Shown: positions 1-8,636, counted from the stretch's first letter. The stretch is DNA of 49,906 nucleotides from Flavobacterium psychrophilum (GCA_022730285.1 DZCQ01000018.1:1-49906); one strand, 5' to 3'. Numbers and translations: made by a program. The notes: a model not told the origin generated them from the letters alone.

Positions 1-19
1 TTTGTTGAAAATATAAAAT

Positions 20-472
20 ATGGCATTTTCAGTATCTCAACTCAATCGGTTCTTAATTTTTAAACTTCCATCGGCATACATTTGCGGAATTAGAGCAGTC
101 AGTCTTACTGATACCAAATGTGTTGTGACTGTAAAGCACAGATGGATAAACCAAAATCCATTTAATTCCATGTATTTTGCAGTGCAAGCAATGGCAGCGG
201 AATTAACAACAGGTGCTATGATTATTGCTAAAATAAGAGATTCTAATAAAAATATTTCGATGTTAGTTGCAAACAATAAAAGTAATTTTTCTAAAAAAGC
301 CACTGGTCTAATTACCTTTACTTGCCAAGATGGAGATTTGATTAACAAGGCATTGCAAGCCACCATTGCAACTGGAGAAGGGCAAACTTTCTGGATGAAA
401 TCTATCGGGAAAAATCAAAAAGGAGAGCAGGTATCAGAAATGGATTTTGAATGGAGTATTCGATTAAAATAA
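20..472 (+). CDS. DUF4442 hotdog-fold protein (putative thioesterase-like)
   Basis: A 150-residue protein that looks full length. It resembles the DUF4442 family, which adopts the hotdog fold of acyl-CoA thioesterases. The conserved stretches HRWINQNPF (about residues 40-48) and MAAELTTGAM (about 58-67) are the hallmarks I recognise, and the tail ends in the typical EMDFEWSIRLK. No signal peptide or membrane segment is visible, so it is probably cytosolic. No member's substrate is known to me. The ATG at 20 lies close to the window edge, so upstream promoter context cannot be judged. It is followed at once by a strong hairpin terminator, so it ends a transcription unit. Confidence 0.8.
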   Translation: MAFSVSQLNRFLIFKLPSAYICGIRAVSLTDTKCVVTVKHRWINQNPFNSMYFAVQAMAAELTTGAMIIAKIRDSNKNISMLVANNKSNFSKKATGLITFTCQDGDLINKALQATIATGEGQTFWMKSIGKNQKGEQVSEMDFEWSIRLK

Positions 473-474
473 AA

Positions 475-509
475 AAAACTCTATTTTTTTTATTAAAAAA
501 TAGAGTTTT
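475..509 (+). terminator. Rho-independent terminator after the DUF4442 gene
   Basis: Perfect 15-bp inverted repeat (475-489 against 495-509) with a 5-nt loop. The T run sits inside the stem and an A run precedes it, so it could act in both directions. It sits 3 bp after the stop codon of the DUF4442 gene. Confidence 0.85.
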
Positions 510-665
510 CTAGTATATGAATTAATATAATGTATAACCTTTATACTTCAAAAATACGTTTTTATATTTACCTAAGTCTTAAAATTATATTAATTTTTAT
601 AAAAAAATTAAAAAAGAGAACCATTTCCAATAAAATACAATGACAATTTGGCATTTTTGTAGGAA

Positions 666-681
666 TGGCAAAAATATTGCT
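666..681 (+). promoter_or_regulatory. Sigma-54-type -24/-12 element upstream of grpE
   Basis: TGGCA-N6-TTGCT with GG at 667-668 and GC at 679-680, exactly 10 bp apart as required for RpoN promoters. Transcription would start near 692, which conflicts with the ATG at 691 and would favour the in-frame ATG at 733. A competing vegetative -7 box (CATTTTTG, 652-659) overlaps the region. The match is sequence-only. Confidence 0.45.
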
Positions 682-690
682 ACTTAGATT

Positions 691-1272
691 ATGAAAAAAA
701 TGTTTCAAAAAATATTTAAAAATAAAACAACAATGAATCCAGAAAATACCGAAGTTAACAACGAGCAAGAACAAATTACACCTATAGAAAATACCGAAGC
801 AAACGAACAATTAGCAGAAGAAATAGGCACAGAAGAGCAGTTAGCTAACGATTTAAAATCTGAAAAAGATAAGTTCTTACGATTATTTGCTGAATTTGAA
901 AACTATAAAAAACGAACCACCAAAGAACGAATAGATTTATACAAAACTGCCAATCAAGATGTGTTGCAAGCCATGTTGCCTGTCATGGACGATTTTGACA
1001 GAGCAATTATAGAAATTAATAAATCCGAAGACGAAAACCTGATAAAAGGCGTGGATCTTATACATAATAAATTAAAAGACACATTATTTTCTAAAGGATT
1101 AGAAGTTTTAGAAGTGCGTACAGGAGATGCTTTTAACGCAGATTTTTCGGAGGCAATTACACAAATTCCAGCAGGTGATGATTTAAAAGGGAAAATTGTC
1201 GATGTAATTGAGAAAGGATACAAGCTAGGAGAAAAAATTATTAGATTTCCAAAAGTTGTAATAGGAAACTAA
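691..1272 (+). CDS. grpE: Nucleotide exchange factor GrpE
   Basis: GrpE promotes ADP release from DnaK in the DnaK-DnaJ-GrpE folding cycle. The 193-residue product has an acidic, low-complexity N-terminus (about residues 15-60), a helical core containing FLRLFAEFENYKKRT, and the C-terminal beta domain ending in GYKLGEKIIRFPKVVIG, which is diagnostic. It lies 46 bp upstream of dnaJ in the same orientation, so the two are probably co-transcribed; dnaK is not in this window. The start is uncertain: ATG 691 gives a basic extension (MKKMFQKIFKNK), while ATG 733 gives a 179-residue protein and fits the predicted sigma-54 start site better. I kept the longer form because the basic extension resembles, from memory, other flavobacterial GrpE N-termini. 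Confidence 0.95.
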   Translation: MKKMFQKIFKNKTTMNPENTEVNNEQEQITPIENTEANEQLAEEIGTEEQLANDLKSEKDKFLRLFAEFENYKKRTTKERIDLYKTANQDVLQAMLPVMDDFDRAIIEINKSEDENLIKGVDLIHNKLKDTLFSKGLEVLEVRTGDAFNADFSEAITQIPAGDDLKGKIVDVIEKGYKLGEKIIRFPKVVIGN

Positions 1273-1318
1273 CTATTTCCTAAAATTCTCCTTTAAAAAG
1301 AGAAATAAAATTATAAAA

Positions 1319-2422
1319 ATGAAAAAAGATTATTACGAAATATTAGGAATTACAAAAAGCGCCGATGCAGCTGAAATAAAAAAAGCATATCGAAAAAAAG
1401 CCATTGAATTTCACCCAGATAAAAATCCAGGCGATGCCATAGCAGAAGAAAACTTTAAAAAAGCTGCAGAAGCGTACGAAATTTTGAGTGATTCTCAAAA
1501 GAAAGCACAGTATGATCAGTTTGGACATCAAGCTTTTGAAAATGGCGGAGGAGGTCATGGTGGTTTTAGTGGTGGAGGCATGAATATGGACGACATATTT
1601 AGTCAATTTGGAGACATTTTTGGCGGAGGTTTCGGTGGGCAACAACAGCAACGCCGAATGAAAGGAAGTAACTTGCGAATTAAAGTAAAACTAACCTTAG
1701 AAGAAATTGCAAATGGAGTAGAAAAAAAGGTAAAAGTAAAACGTAAGGTGCAAGCCAAAGGGGTTAGCTACAAAACCTGTTCTACTTGTAATGGACAAGG
1801 GCAAGTAATGCGTGTTACAAATACCATTCTAGGACGAATGCAATCTGCATCAACCTGTCCTACTTGTGGAGGTTCCGGACAAATTATAGACAAAAAACCA
1901 AGCGAAGCAGACGCACATGGAATGATTTCCGAAGATGAAACAGTATCTATTAAAATTCCCCCTGGCGTAGTAGATGGAATGCAGTTAAAAGTTAGCAACA
2001 AAGGAAACGATGCTCCAGGAAATGGAATTCCAGGTGATTTAATAGTAGTTATTGAAGAGCTAGAACATCAATTCTTAAAAAGAGAAGGCGAAAATTTACA
2101 TTACGATTTATATATTAGTATTTCCGAAGCTGTATTAGGCGTGTCTAAAGAGATTGAAGCTGTAAGTGGAAAAGTTCGCATCAAACTTGAAGAAGGAATA
2201 CAATCTGGAAAAATTTTACGTCTTAAAGGTAAAGGAATACCTAGTATTAATAGCTACGGAAATGGAGATTTATTAGTACATATAAATGTTTGGACTCCTA
2301 AAATTTTAAACAAAGAGCAAAAACAATTCTTTGAAAATAATTTAAATACAGAGAATTTTACGCCTCATCCTGAAAAATCAGATAAATCTTTCTTTGAAAA
2401 AGTTAAAGATATGTTTTCTTAG
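1319..2422 (+). CDS. dnaJ: Chaperone DnaJ, two-motif zinc finger variant
   Basis: Hsp40 co-chaperone that delivers clients to DnaK and stimulates its ATPase. The J domain is at residues 1-70 with the invariant HPD in EFHPDKNPGD. A Gly/Phe-rich linker follows (about 75-115), then a cysteine-rich region and the C-terminal substrate-binding domains. The cysteine region has only two CxxCxGxG motifs (CSTCNGQG and CPTCGGSG) instead of four. By their flanking residues (GRMQSASTCPTC, like GFFxxxxTCPxC) they correspond to repeats 2 and 3, so zinc centre II is kept and centre I is lost. From memory this is usual in Flavobacteriia, so it is a lineage feature and not damage. Follows grpE; ends in a strong terminator. 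367 residues. Confidence 0.96.
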   Translation: MKKDYYEILGITKSADAAEIKKAYRKKAIEFHPDKNPGDAIAEENFKKAAEAYEILSDSQKKAQYDQFGHQAFENGGGGHGGFSGGGMNMDDIFSQFGDIFGGGFGGQQQQRRMKGSNLRIKVKLTLEEIANGVEKKVKVKRKVQAKGVSYKTCSTCNGQGQVMRVTNTILGRMQSASTCPTCGGSGQIIDKKPSEADAHGMISEDETVSIKIPPGVVDGMQLKVSNKGNDAPGNGIPGDLIVVIEELEHQFLKREGENLHYDLYISISEAVLGVSKEIEAVSGKVRIKLEEGIQSGKILRLKGKGIPSINSYGNGDLLVHINVWTPKILNKEQKQFFENNLNTENFTPHPEKSDKSFFEKVKDMFS

Positions 2423-2442
2423 TTAAAGATAATTTCTTCATT

Positions 2443-2483
2443 AAAACCAAAATTCAAAAGAATTTCTTTTGGATTTTGGTTTT
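2443..2483. terminator. Bidirectional terminator between dnaJ and the TSUP gene
   Basis: An 18-bp near-perfect inverted repeat (2443-2460 against 2466-2483) with a 5-nt loop, flanked by an A run on the left and a T run on the right. It lies between convergent dnaJ (+) and the TSUP gene (-) and can serve both. Confidence 0.85.
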
Positions 2484-2501
2484 TTAGTTTATTTTTCCAA
2501 G

Positions 2502-3287
2502 TTATATAGAAAAAATATCATAAGCGTATCTAATAATCATAAAAGTAACTATAAGCAAGAAAAAGGTTCTAACAAAACTATTGCCGTTTTTTAAAGCTAG
2601 TTTTGTACCCAAATAGTTTCCAGCAATGTTAAATATTGCCATGATAATAGCTAGTTCTAAAATATAATTACCATCTTTTATAAATACAAACAGTGCAGCA
2701 ATATTTGTCATACAATTGATAACTTTTGAATAAGCAGATGCTTGTACAAATTCAAATCCTAAAATCACAACAAATCCTAATACAAAAAAACTACCAGTTC
2801 CTGGACCAAAAAATCCGTCATAAAACCCTACAATACTCCCAATAATAGACCCTAAAAAAAGTTGCTTTTGTAAAGGAAGTGTTTTGGTTTGTGTATGTCC
2901 TAAATTCTTTTTCAAAAAGGTATAAATAGCAATTATTACCAATATTACCAATACAAGTGGTTTGAGCGTATTTGCATTTATAAAACTTACTGCTTTTGCA
3001 CCTAAATAAGAAAAAATACCTGCAAATAATGCTATTGTAACTAGTAGTTTGTAATTGAATTTTATTCTTTTCGAATAGTGTACAGCAGAGAGACTTGTTC
3101 CTGTTAGTGCTGCAATTTTATTGGTCCCAAAAATGGTTGGAAGTGCTACGTTTGGCAAAGTGGTTAGCAATGCGGGTATTTGAATTAAACCACCACCACC
3201 AACAACAGAATCTATAAATCCTGCTACAAATGAAAAAAATATTAAGGACAGAATTGCTAAAAAATTATAGTCTGAAAGAATATCCAT
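2502..3287 (-). CDS. TSUP family permease (TauE/SafE-like)
   Basis: A 261-residue inner-membrane protein with about eight hydrophobic segments and the TSUP signature near the N-terminus (FVAGFIDSVVGGGGLIQIPALL), repeated in weaker form in the second half (GFYDGFFGPGTGSFFVLGFV). The internal duplication and the glycine-rich loops identify the TSUP superfamily, whose members move sulfite, sulfoacetate or other organosulfur anions; the substrate here cannot be read from sequence. It is the last gene of a minus-strand group with a GNAT acetyltransferase 25 bp upstream and an ABC-F ATPase before that. A second, sulfide-linked TSUP gene lies at 11857-12669, so this genome has at least two paralogues. 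Confidence 0.9.
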   Translation of the reverse strand: MDILSDYNFLAILSLIFFSFVAGFIDSVVGGGGLIQIPALLTTLPNVALPTIFGTNKIAALTGTSLSAVHYSKRIKFNYKLLVTIALFAGIFSYLGAKAVSFINANTLKPLVLVILVIIAIYTFLKKNLGHTQTKTLPLQKQLFLGSIIGSIVGFYDGFFGPGTGSFFVLGFVVILGFEFVQASAYSKVINCMTNIAALFVFIKDGNYILELAIIMAIFNIAGNYLGTKLALKNGNSFVRTFFLLIVTFMIIRYAYDIFSI

Positions 3288-3312
3288 AGTGTGTAATTGT
3301 TTTTAATATTCC

Positions 3313-3807
3313 TTATTTTTTTATCGAATATAGGTATAAAGTTTCTGTATTTTCTTCTATTTTTTTGTCAAACTGAAAACCTAATCTCTCTATTAATTGA
3401 ATAGATTTATGGTTACTTGGCATTGTAATTGCGTGTAAAATATTGCTTGTAAGCATTGTGTTTTTTAAAATGCAGTTGGTTGCTTCAAAGGCATATCCTT
3501 TGCCAATATGCATTGGTAAAAAAGCAAAACCTATATCATAGTTATTTAAATAGCTGCGTTTTAATAGTGTTATTATCCCTATTTTAGTTTTGCATTTTTT
3601 AATAGAAACTACCCAATAAGATGCCATTTCCATATTGTTTATTTTCTGGATATATTGGTCTGCCTCTTTTGTTGTATGTATTATTCTGTCGCCAATAAAT
3701 TCCAACCAGCCTTTGGTGTTTACAAGTTCTAGTATAAACGAATTGTCTATTTTTGAAATAGGTGTTAAACTTAATAAATCGGTTTGATATATTTTTTTTT
3801 TGTGCAT
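3313..3807 (-). CDS. GNAT family N-acetyltransferase (RimJ/RimL-like)
   Basis: A 164-residue protein of the GNAT acetyltransferase superfamily, RimJ/RimL type. The N-terminal TDLLSLTPISKID, the central acetyl-CoA-binding strand region with IGFAFLPMHIGKGYAFEAT (about residues 90-108) and the late SIQLIERLGFQFDKK (about 130-145) are the standard order of motifs. The acceptor substrate is unknown; family members acetylate protein N-termini, antibiotics or small amines. The start is 3 bp after the stop of the ABC-F gene, so translation is probably coupled to it, and the TSUP gene follows 25 bp later. Confidence 0.85.
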   Translation of the reverse strand: MHKKKIYQTDLLSLTPISKIDNSFILELVNTKGWLEFIGDRIIHTTKEADQYIQKINNMEMASYWVVSIKKCKTKIGIITLLKRSYLNNYDIGFAFLPMHIGKGYAFEATNCILKNTMLTSNILHAITMPSNHKSIQLIERLGFQFDKKIEENTETLYLYSIKK

Positions 3808-3810
3808 GAT

Positions 3811-5445
3811 CTATTTTTCAATTTCGCGAATAGAATTCATTTTTTTAAGTGTTAAAAATCCTGTAATATCTTCAAAATGTTCTTTTACTCTACCATCTGC
3901 AAATTCAAAAACTTTTGTTGCTAATCCATCTAAAAAATCTCTATCGTGTGAAACCAAAATTAGAGTTCCATCAAAGTCTTTTAGTGCTTCTTTTATAATA
4001 TCTTTGGTCTTCATATCCAAGTGGTTAGATGGTTCGTCCAAAATAAGTAAATTTACAGGTTCTAACAGCAATTTAATCATTGCTAGCCTTGTTTTTTCTC
4101 CACCAGAAAGCACCTTTACTTTTTTGGTAATATCATCTCCTTGAAACATAAAAGCACCTAGAATATTTTTTATTTGCGTTCTAACATCGCCTACAGCAAT
4201 GGTATCTATGGTTTCAAAAATAGTGGCATTTTCGTCCAATAAGGAGGCTTGGTTTTGTGCAAAATATCCAATCATAGAGTTATGTCCCACTTCTACACTT
4301 CCGCTATTAATTTCAATTTCTTTCATGATAGCTTTAATCATGGTCGATTTTCCTTGTCCATTTTTTCCTACAAAGGCAACTTTTTCACCCCTTTCTATTA
4401 CTAAATTGGCATTGTTAAAAATTACTTTTTCGCCATACGATTTTTCTAATTCTTTTACAATAACAGGATATTGTCCAGAGCGAATTGCTGGTGGGAATTT
4501 TAGTTTTAAAGCTGATGTATCTACTTCATCAACCTGTACAATTACTAGTTTTTCAAGCATTTTCACCCTAGATTGTACGGCATCTGTTTTAGAAAAAGTT
4601 CCTTTAAATCGGTCTATAAATACCTGGTTGTCAGTAATCATTCGTTGTTGTTCGTCATATGCTTTTTGCTGGTGCATTCTTCTGTCTTTTCGTAATTCTA
4701 GATAGTGTGAATATTTTGCTTTGTAATCATAAATTCTACCCATAGTTACCTCGATAGTTCTATTTGTAATGTTATCTACAAAGGCTCTGTCGTGCGAAAT
4801 TACAACTACTGCTTTTGCAGAATTTATTAAAAAGTCTTCCAGCCATTGGATACTTTCTATATCCATGTGGTTTGTAGGTTCGTCCAGTAGAATTAAATCT
4901 GGTTTTTGGAGCAAAATTTTTGCTAATTCAATTCGCATTCTCCATCCTCCAGAAAATTCAGAAGTCTGTCTGTTAAAATCTGTTCTTTCAAATCCTAATC
5001 CTGTTAATATTTTTTCTACCTCTGCTTCATAGTTTATTTCTTCAATGGCATAAAATTTTTCGCTTAAATCTGAAACTCTTTCAATCAATTTCATGTAAGC
5101 ATCACTTTCATAGTCTGTTCTTATGGTTAATTGCTCGTTTATTTGGTCAATTTCGTCTTTCATTTTAAAAATTTCTCCAAATGCTTTGGAGGTTTCTTCC
5201 ATTACGGTTGCTCCATCTGTGGTTAATAAATGTTGTGGCAAATAGGCTACTATAGCTTCTTTTGGCACAGATATGCTTCCGGTACTTGGCTTACTTTGTC
5301 CTGCAATTATTTTTAATAGGGTACTTTTTCCTGCTCCATTTTTTCCCATTAATGCAATTTTATCATTTTCATTTATAGCAAACGAAACATCGCTAAATAA
5401 TGTGGTTCCACCAAATTGTACCGAAATGTCATTTATTGTAATCAT
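3811..5445 (-). CDS. ABC-F family ATPase (ribosome-associated)
   Basis: A 544-residue soluble protein with two ABC ATPase domains in tandem and no membrane segments. Domain 1 has Walker A GKNGAGKST, signature FSGGWRMR and Walker B LILLDEPTNHMD; domain 2 has GKNGQGKST, LSGGEKTR and LILDEPSNHLD. Between them (about residues 245-310) is a charged linker matching the P-site tRNA interaction motif of ABC-F proteins. These bind the ribosomal E site and relieve stalling, or protect against antibiotics. The size and linker resemble YbiT/EttA-like housekeeping members more than resistance factors. It heads a minus-strand group with GNAT and TSUP genes. A -7 box (TATATTTG on the minus strand, 5477-5470) lies 25 bp upstream. 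Confidence 0.92.
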   Translation of the reverse strand: MITINDISVQFGGTTLFSDVSFAINENDKIALMGKNGAGKSTLLKIIAGQSKPSTGSISVPKEAIVAYLPQHLLTTDGATVMEETSKAFGEIFKMKDEIDQINEQLTIRTDYESDAYMKLIERVSDLSEKFYAIEEINYEAEVEKILTGLGFERTDFNRQTSEFSGGWRMRIELAKILLQKPDLILLDEPTNHMDIESIQWLEDFLINSAKAVVVISHDRAFVDNITNRTIEVTMGRIYDYKAKYSHYLELRKDRRMHQQKAYDEQQRMITDNQVFIDRFKGTFSKTDAVQSRVKMLEKLVIVQVDEVDTSALKLKFPPAIRSGQYPVIVKELEKSYGEKVIFNNANLVIERGEKVAFVGKNGQGKSTMIKAIMKEIEINSGSVEVGHNSMIGYFAQNQASLLDENATIFETIDTIAVGDVRTQIKNILGAFMFQGDDITKKVKVLSGGEKTRLAMIKLLLEPVNLLILDEPSNHLDMKTKDIIKEALKDFDGTLILVSHDRDFLDGLATKVFEFADGRVKEHFEDITGFLTLKKMNSIREIEK

Positions 5446-5546
5446 TCTATTATATTTCTATTTTAGTTGCAAATATATCATTTTAATATAATTTTGTATG
5501 GCTTATAACTTACAAATGTTTTTTTAAAGATAAGTTTCTAAATGCT

Positions 5547-5554
5547 TATCTTTG
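5547..5554 (+). promoter_or_regulatory. Vegetative -7 box for the dapF operon
   Basis: TATCTTTG matches the Bacteroidota -7 consensus TAnnTTTG. A T-rich stretch (5519-5525) sits at about the -33 distance but lacks a clear TTG. The ATG of dapF is 56 bp downstream. Confidence 0.5.
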
Positions 5555-5610
5555 CTTCTAAAATAGGTTTGTTTTATGTAATTAGATACATTATAAAAGA
5601 ATAAAATTAT

Positions 5611-6381
5611 ATGGAGTTTTTTAAATACGAAGGTACTGGAAATGATTTTGTTATAGTAGATAATAGAACCTTGCACTTTGACAAAAATAGCACAGAATAC
5701 ATTGCAAAGTTATGCCACAGACGTTTTGGAATTGGAGCAGATGGACTTATTCTTCTTGAAAATGATTTACAATATGATTTTAAAATGATTTACTACAATT
5801 CTGATGGAAACGAAAGTTCTATGTGTGGCAATGGTGGTAGATGCATTGTAGCATTTGCACACAAATTAGGGATTATTGAAAATGACACTTCTTTTATGGC
5901 TATTGATGGTTTGCATCATGCAACAATAGAATTGAATGGATTAGTATCTTTACAAATGAAGGATGTTCAGAAAATAGAAAGTGCAGAGAAATATACATTC
6001 CTAAATACTGGTTCTCCACATCATGTTGCGATGGTTTCTAATTTGAAAGAAATAGATGTAAAAACCGAGGGTGCTAAAATTAGATATAGCGACTTGTATA
6101 AGCAGGAGGGTAGTAATATTAATTTTGTGAACCAAATTGGATATAATGAATTTAGTATTAGAACTTATGAACGTGGTGTGGAAGATGAAACTTTATCCTG
6201 TGGAACGGGTGCTACGGCAGTCGCAATTGCGATGTATAATACTGGAAATACTACTAGCAAAGATGTAATAATTCATGTTGAAGGCGGAACGCTAGAAGTA
6301 AAATTTGAAAATAATAACAATAAATTTCAAAATGTTTTCTTAAAAGGAGCAGCAACCTTTGTTTTTAAAGGAACTATATAA
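5611..6381 (+). CDS. dapF: Diaminopimelate epimerase
   Basis: Converts LL- to meso-diaminopimelate, the last step before lysine and the cross-linking residue of peptidoglycan. The 256-residue product is of normal length. It contains both catalytic cysteine motifs: SSMCGNGGRC (about residues 70-79) and LSCGTGATAV (about 195-204), plus the N-terminal MEFFKYEGTGNDFV that contacts substrate. Cytosolic. It starts a plus-strand run with a GNAT gene 15 bp downstream and mltG after that, so two of the three genes act on the cell wall. Confidence 0.97.
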   Translation: MEFFKYEGTGNDFVIVDNRTLHFDKNSTEYIAKLCHRRFGIGADGLILLENDLQYDFKMIYYNSDGNESSMCGNGGRCIVAFAHKLGIIENDTSFMAIDGLHHATIELNGLVSLQMKDVQKIESAEKYTFLNTGSPHHVAMVSNLKEIDVKTEGAKIRYSDLYKQEGSNINFVNQIGYNEFSIRTYERGVEDETLSCGTGATAVAIAMYNTGNTTSKDVIIHVEGGTLEVKFENNNNKFQNVFLKGAATFVFKGTI

Positions 6382-6396
6382 TTTAGTACGCATACT

Positions 6397-6936
6397 ATGA
6401 CATTACAAGGAGATTCCATTTATTTAAGAGCATTAGAACCTGAAGATTTAGATTTTATTTACAAAATAGAAAATAATCAAACAATATGGGAAGTTAGCAA
6501 TACTCAAACTCCATACTCAAGATTTTTAATAGCACAATATTTAAAAAATGCTTATCAAGACATTTACCAAGCCAAACAATTACGACTTGCTATTTGCAAA
6601 AATTCTTGTAATACAGTCATAGGATTGATAGATTTATTTGATTTTGACCCTAAAAACAATAGGGCAGGAGTAGGTATTGTAATTCAGGAGGAAAAAGATA
6701 GAGGACAAAATATTGGTACAAAATCTCTAGCACTTTTAGTTAATTATGCCTTTACAGAACTAAATTTACACCAATTATATGCAAATATTTCCACACAAAA
6801 TGCAATTAGTTTACAGCTTTTTGCTAATTTTGGATTTCAAAAAATAGGAACAAAAAAAGATTGGAACTTGTATCAAAATAATTACACAGACGAAGCAATG
6901 TTTCAACTAATTAATGACAAACAATTAAAATTATAA
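6397..6936 (+). CDS. GNAT family N-acetyltransferase
   Basis: A 179-residue RimJ/RimL- or SpeG-like GNAT. Visible motifs are the N-terminal LRALEPEDLDFIYKIEN, the acetyl-CoA loop region GIVIQEEKDRGQNIGTKSL (about residues 90-108) and the closing LQLFANFGFQKIGTKKDW. Substrate unknown. It lies 15 bp after dapF and 4 bp before mltG, so it is almost certainly part of that operon. The position suggests a cell-wall or lysine-pathway role, but the conserved arrangement is not itself proof. Confidence 0.85.
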   Translation: MTLQGDSIYLRALEPEDLDFIYKIENNQTIWEVSNTQTPYSRFLIAQYLKNAYQDIYQAKQLRLAICKNSCNTVIGLIDLFDFDPKNNRAGVGIVIQEEKDRGQNIGTKSLALLVNYAFTELNLHQLYANISTQNAISLQLFANFGFQKIGTKKDWNLYQNNYTDEAMFQLINDKQLKL

Positions 6937-6940
6937 TATT

Positions 6941-7972
6941 TTGAATAAAAAAAACATCTTTGGATTATTAGGAGCAATTGTACTTGTTGGAATTTTCTAC
7001 ACTGGATACAAATTTTTCTTTCTGAGCAATACAAATTTTTCTAAACCAGAAACTTACGTATATATACCAACAGGCTCCAGCTATGCCGATGTGTTAAAAA
7101 TTATAGCACCAGATATTAAAGATATTGAAAGTTTTAAGCTGGTAGCAAAAATTCGCTCTTACGATACAAATGTTTTTCCAGGACGTTTTTTACTAAAAAA
7201 AAGCAGTAGCAGCTTTGCGATAGTTACTTCTTTACGACATAATGAACCTTTAAAATTAGCTTTTAATAATCAGGAGAGCTTAGAAAAAGTTATTTCCAGA
7301 GTATCTTCACAGATTGAAGCCGATAGTACATCGTTAATAAAAAGTTTCACAGATACTATTTTTATGAAAAAAAATGGTTTCACTACCGAATCTATTCTAG
7401 GTTTATTCATTCCTAATACTTATGAAGTAAAATGGAATATTTCTCCAGAAAATTTCCGTGAAAAAATGCTAAACGAATACCATAATTTTTGGAACAAAAC
7501 TCGTTTAGAGAAAGCCAAATCTTTAAATATGACTCCACAGGAAGTTACAACATTAGCATCTATTGTTCATAAAGAAACTGTCAAAACAGACGAAAGACCA
7601 CGAGTTGCAGGTGTTTACCTTAACAGATTAAAGTCCGATATGCCATTGCAAGCGGATCCAACTATTATTTTTGCAAAAAAGAAAAAAGAGAATAACTTTA
7701 ATCAAATTATTAAACGAGTTTTAGTAGAAGATTTAAAAATAAACTCGCCATACAATACATATATAAATACAGGATTGCCTCCAGGACCTATCGCAATGCC
7801 AGATATTACTGCAATAGATGCCGTTTTGAACCCAGAAAAACATAATTATATTTACTTCTGTGCTAGTGTAGATAAATTTGGTTACCATGAGTTTGCTGCC
7901 ACATTTGCAGAACATGGAGTTTGGGCAAAAAAATATAGAGAGTGGGTAAATAATAAAGGCATAAAAAGATAA
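6941..7972 (+). CDS. mltG: Endolytic murein transglycosylase MltG
   Basis: Inner-membrane lytic transglycosylase that cuts nascent glycan strands and so sets their length. The 343-residue product has a single N-terminal membrane anchor (about residues 6-28) followed by the YceG-like domain. The catalytic glutamate lies in LASIVHKETVK (E212), followed by AGVYLNRL and LQADPTIIF, and the late NTGLPPGPIAMPD is diagnostic. The start is TTG at 6941, 4 bp after the GNAT stop; no in-frame ATG occurs before the anchor, so TTG is needed to include it. Confidence 0.95.
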   Translation: MNKKNIFGLLGAIVLVGIFYTGYKFFFLSNTNFSKPETYVYIPTGSSYADVLKIIAPDIKDIESFKLVAKIRSYDTNVFPGRFLLKKSSSSFAIVTSLRHNEPLKLAFNNQESLEKVISRVSSQIEADSTSLIKSFTDTIFMKKNGFTTESILGLFIPNTYEVKWNISPENFREKMLNEYHNFWNKTRLEKAKSLNMTPQEVTTLASIVHKETVKTDERPRVAGVYLNRLKSDMPLQADPTIIFAKKKKENNFNQIIKRVLVEDLKINSPYNTYINTGLPPGPIAMPDITAIDAVLNPEKHNYIYFCASVDKFGYHEFAATFAEHGVWAKKYREWVNNKGIKR

Positions 7973-8012
7973 TTTTAATTAAAATACTTTTCTTTTAGAA
8001 CTGAAAAAATAA

Positions 8013-8585
8013 ATGAATCAAGATATTAATAGCCAAGTACATAAAGCGTTTGAAGTAATTAAAGAAGGCGGAATTATATTATATCCAACCGATACGGTTT
8101 GGGGGATAGGTTGTGATGCTACTAATGCCGATGCAGTTGCAAAAATATACGCTTTAAAGCAAAGAGCAGAAACGCGAAGTATGATTTGCCTGATAAATAG
8201 TGAAAAAATGATGTATAATATTTTTTCTAACATTCCAGAGGTTGCTTGGCAAATTATAGATTTATCCGAAAAACCTACTACGGTTGTATTAGACAATCCA
8301 AAAAATATTGCAAAGTCTATTATTGCCCCCGATAATTCTTTAGGAATTCGTTTTGTAAAAGAACCTTTTTGTTTTAAACTGCTAGAAAAGATGAAAAAAC
8401 CACTGGTTTCTACATCTGCCAATATTTCTGGTGAACCAACTCCAAAAAGTTTTAAAGAAATTAATCCAATTATTGTGAATGGTGTGGACTTTGTTGTAAA
8501 TTTGTACCACGAAAAAATAACAGAGAAAACATCTACAATTATTAAACTTTCTCTAGATAGTCAAGTTAAAATTATTCGAAAATAA
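8013..8585 (+). CDS. L-threonylcarbamoyladenylate synthase (Sua5/YrdC family)
   Basis: Makes threonylcarbamoyl-AMP from threonine, bicarbonate and ATP, the first step of t6A37 modification in ANN-decoding tRNAs. The 190-residue protein is the YrdC domain alone, without the Sua5 C-terminal domain. Motifs: GGIILYPTDTVWGIGCDA (about residues 19-36), KRAETRSMICLI with the KR basic patch (about 50-60), and PLVSTSANISGEPTP (about 130-144), the STSAN nucleotide-binding signature. The next gene also acts on tRNA (3'-end CCA addition), giving a small tRNA-maturation pair. Confidence 0.93.
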   Translation: MNQDINSQVHKAFEVIKEGGIILYPTDTVWGIGCDATNADAVAKIYALKQRAETRSMICLINSEKMMYNIFSNIPEVAWQIIDLSEKPTTVVLDNPKNIAKSIIAPDNSLGIRFVKEPFCFKLLEKMKKPLVSTSANISGEPTPKSFKEINPIIVNGVDFVVNLYHEKITEKTSTIIKLSLDSQVKIIRK

Positions 8586-8636
8586 CTAAAAATTTAGAAT
8601 CTAGAAATTTTTAATTTGCAAAATTGCAACAATATA

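Noticed and set aside
640..665. A second sigma-54 site at TTTGGCATTTTTG just upstream of the grpE element
   Set aside because: No GC 10 bp after the GG, so the -12 half is absent.
1319..2422. DnaJ as a damaged gene with half its zinc finger lost
   Set aside because: The frame is intact, flanking alignment is smooth and two motifs fit repeats 2 and 3; from memory the same form is normal in this class.
3811..5445. Antibiotic-resistance ABC-F protein
   Set aside because: Length, linker and context resemble housekeeping ABC-F proteins; no resistance-type extended linker or leader peptide is visible.
8616..8636. TTG start for the tRNA nucleotidyltransferase
   Set aside because: The ATG at 8637 gives the usual N-terminus ahead of the GGFVRD motif, and no promoter or ribosome-site evidence supports the extra seven residues.
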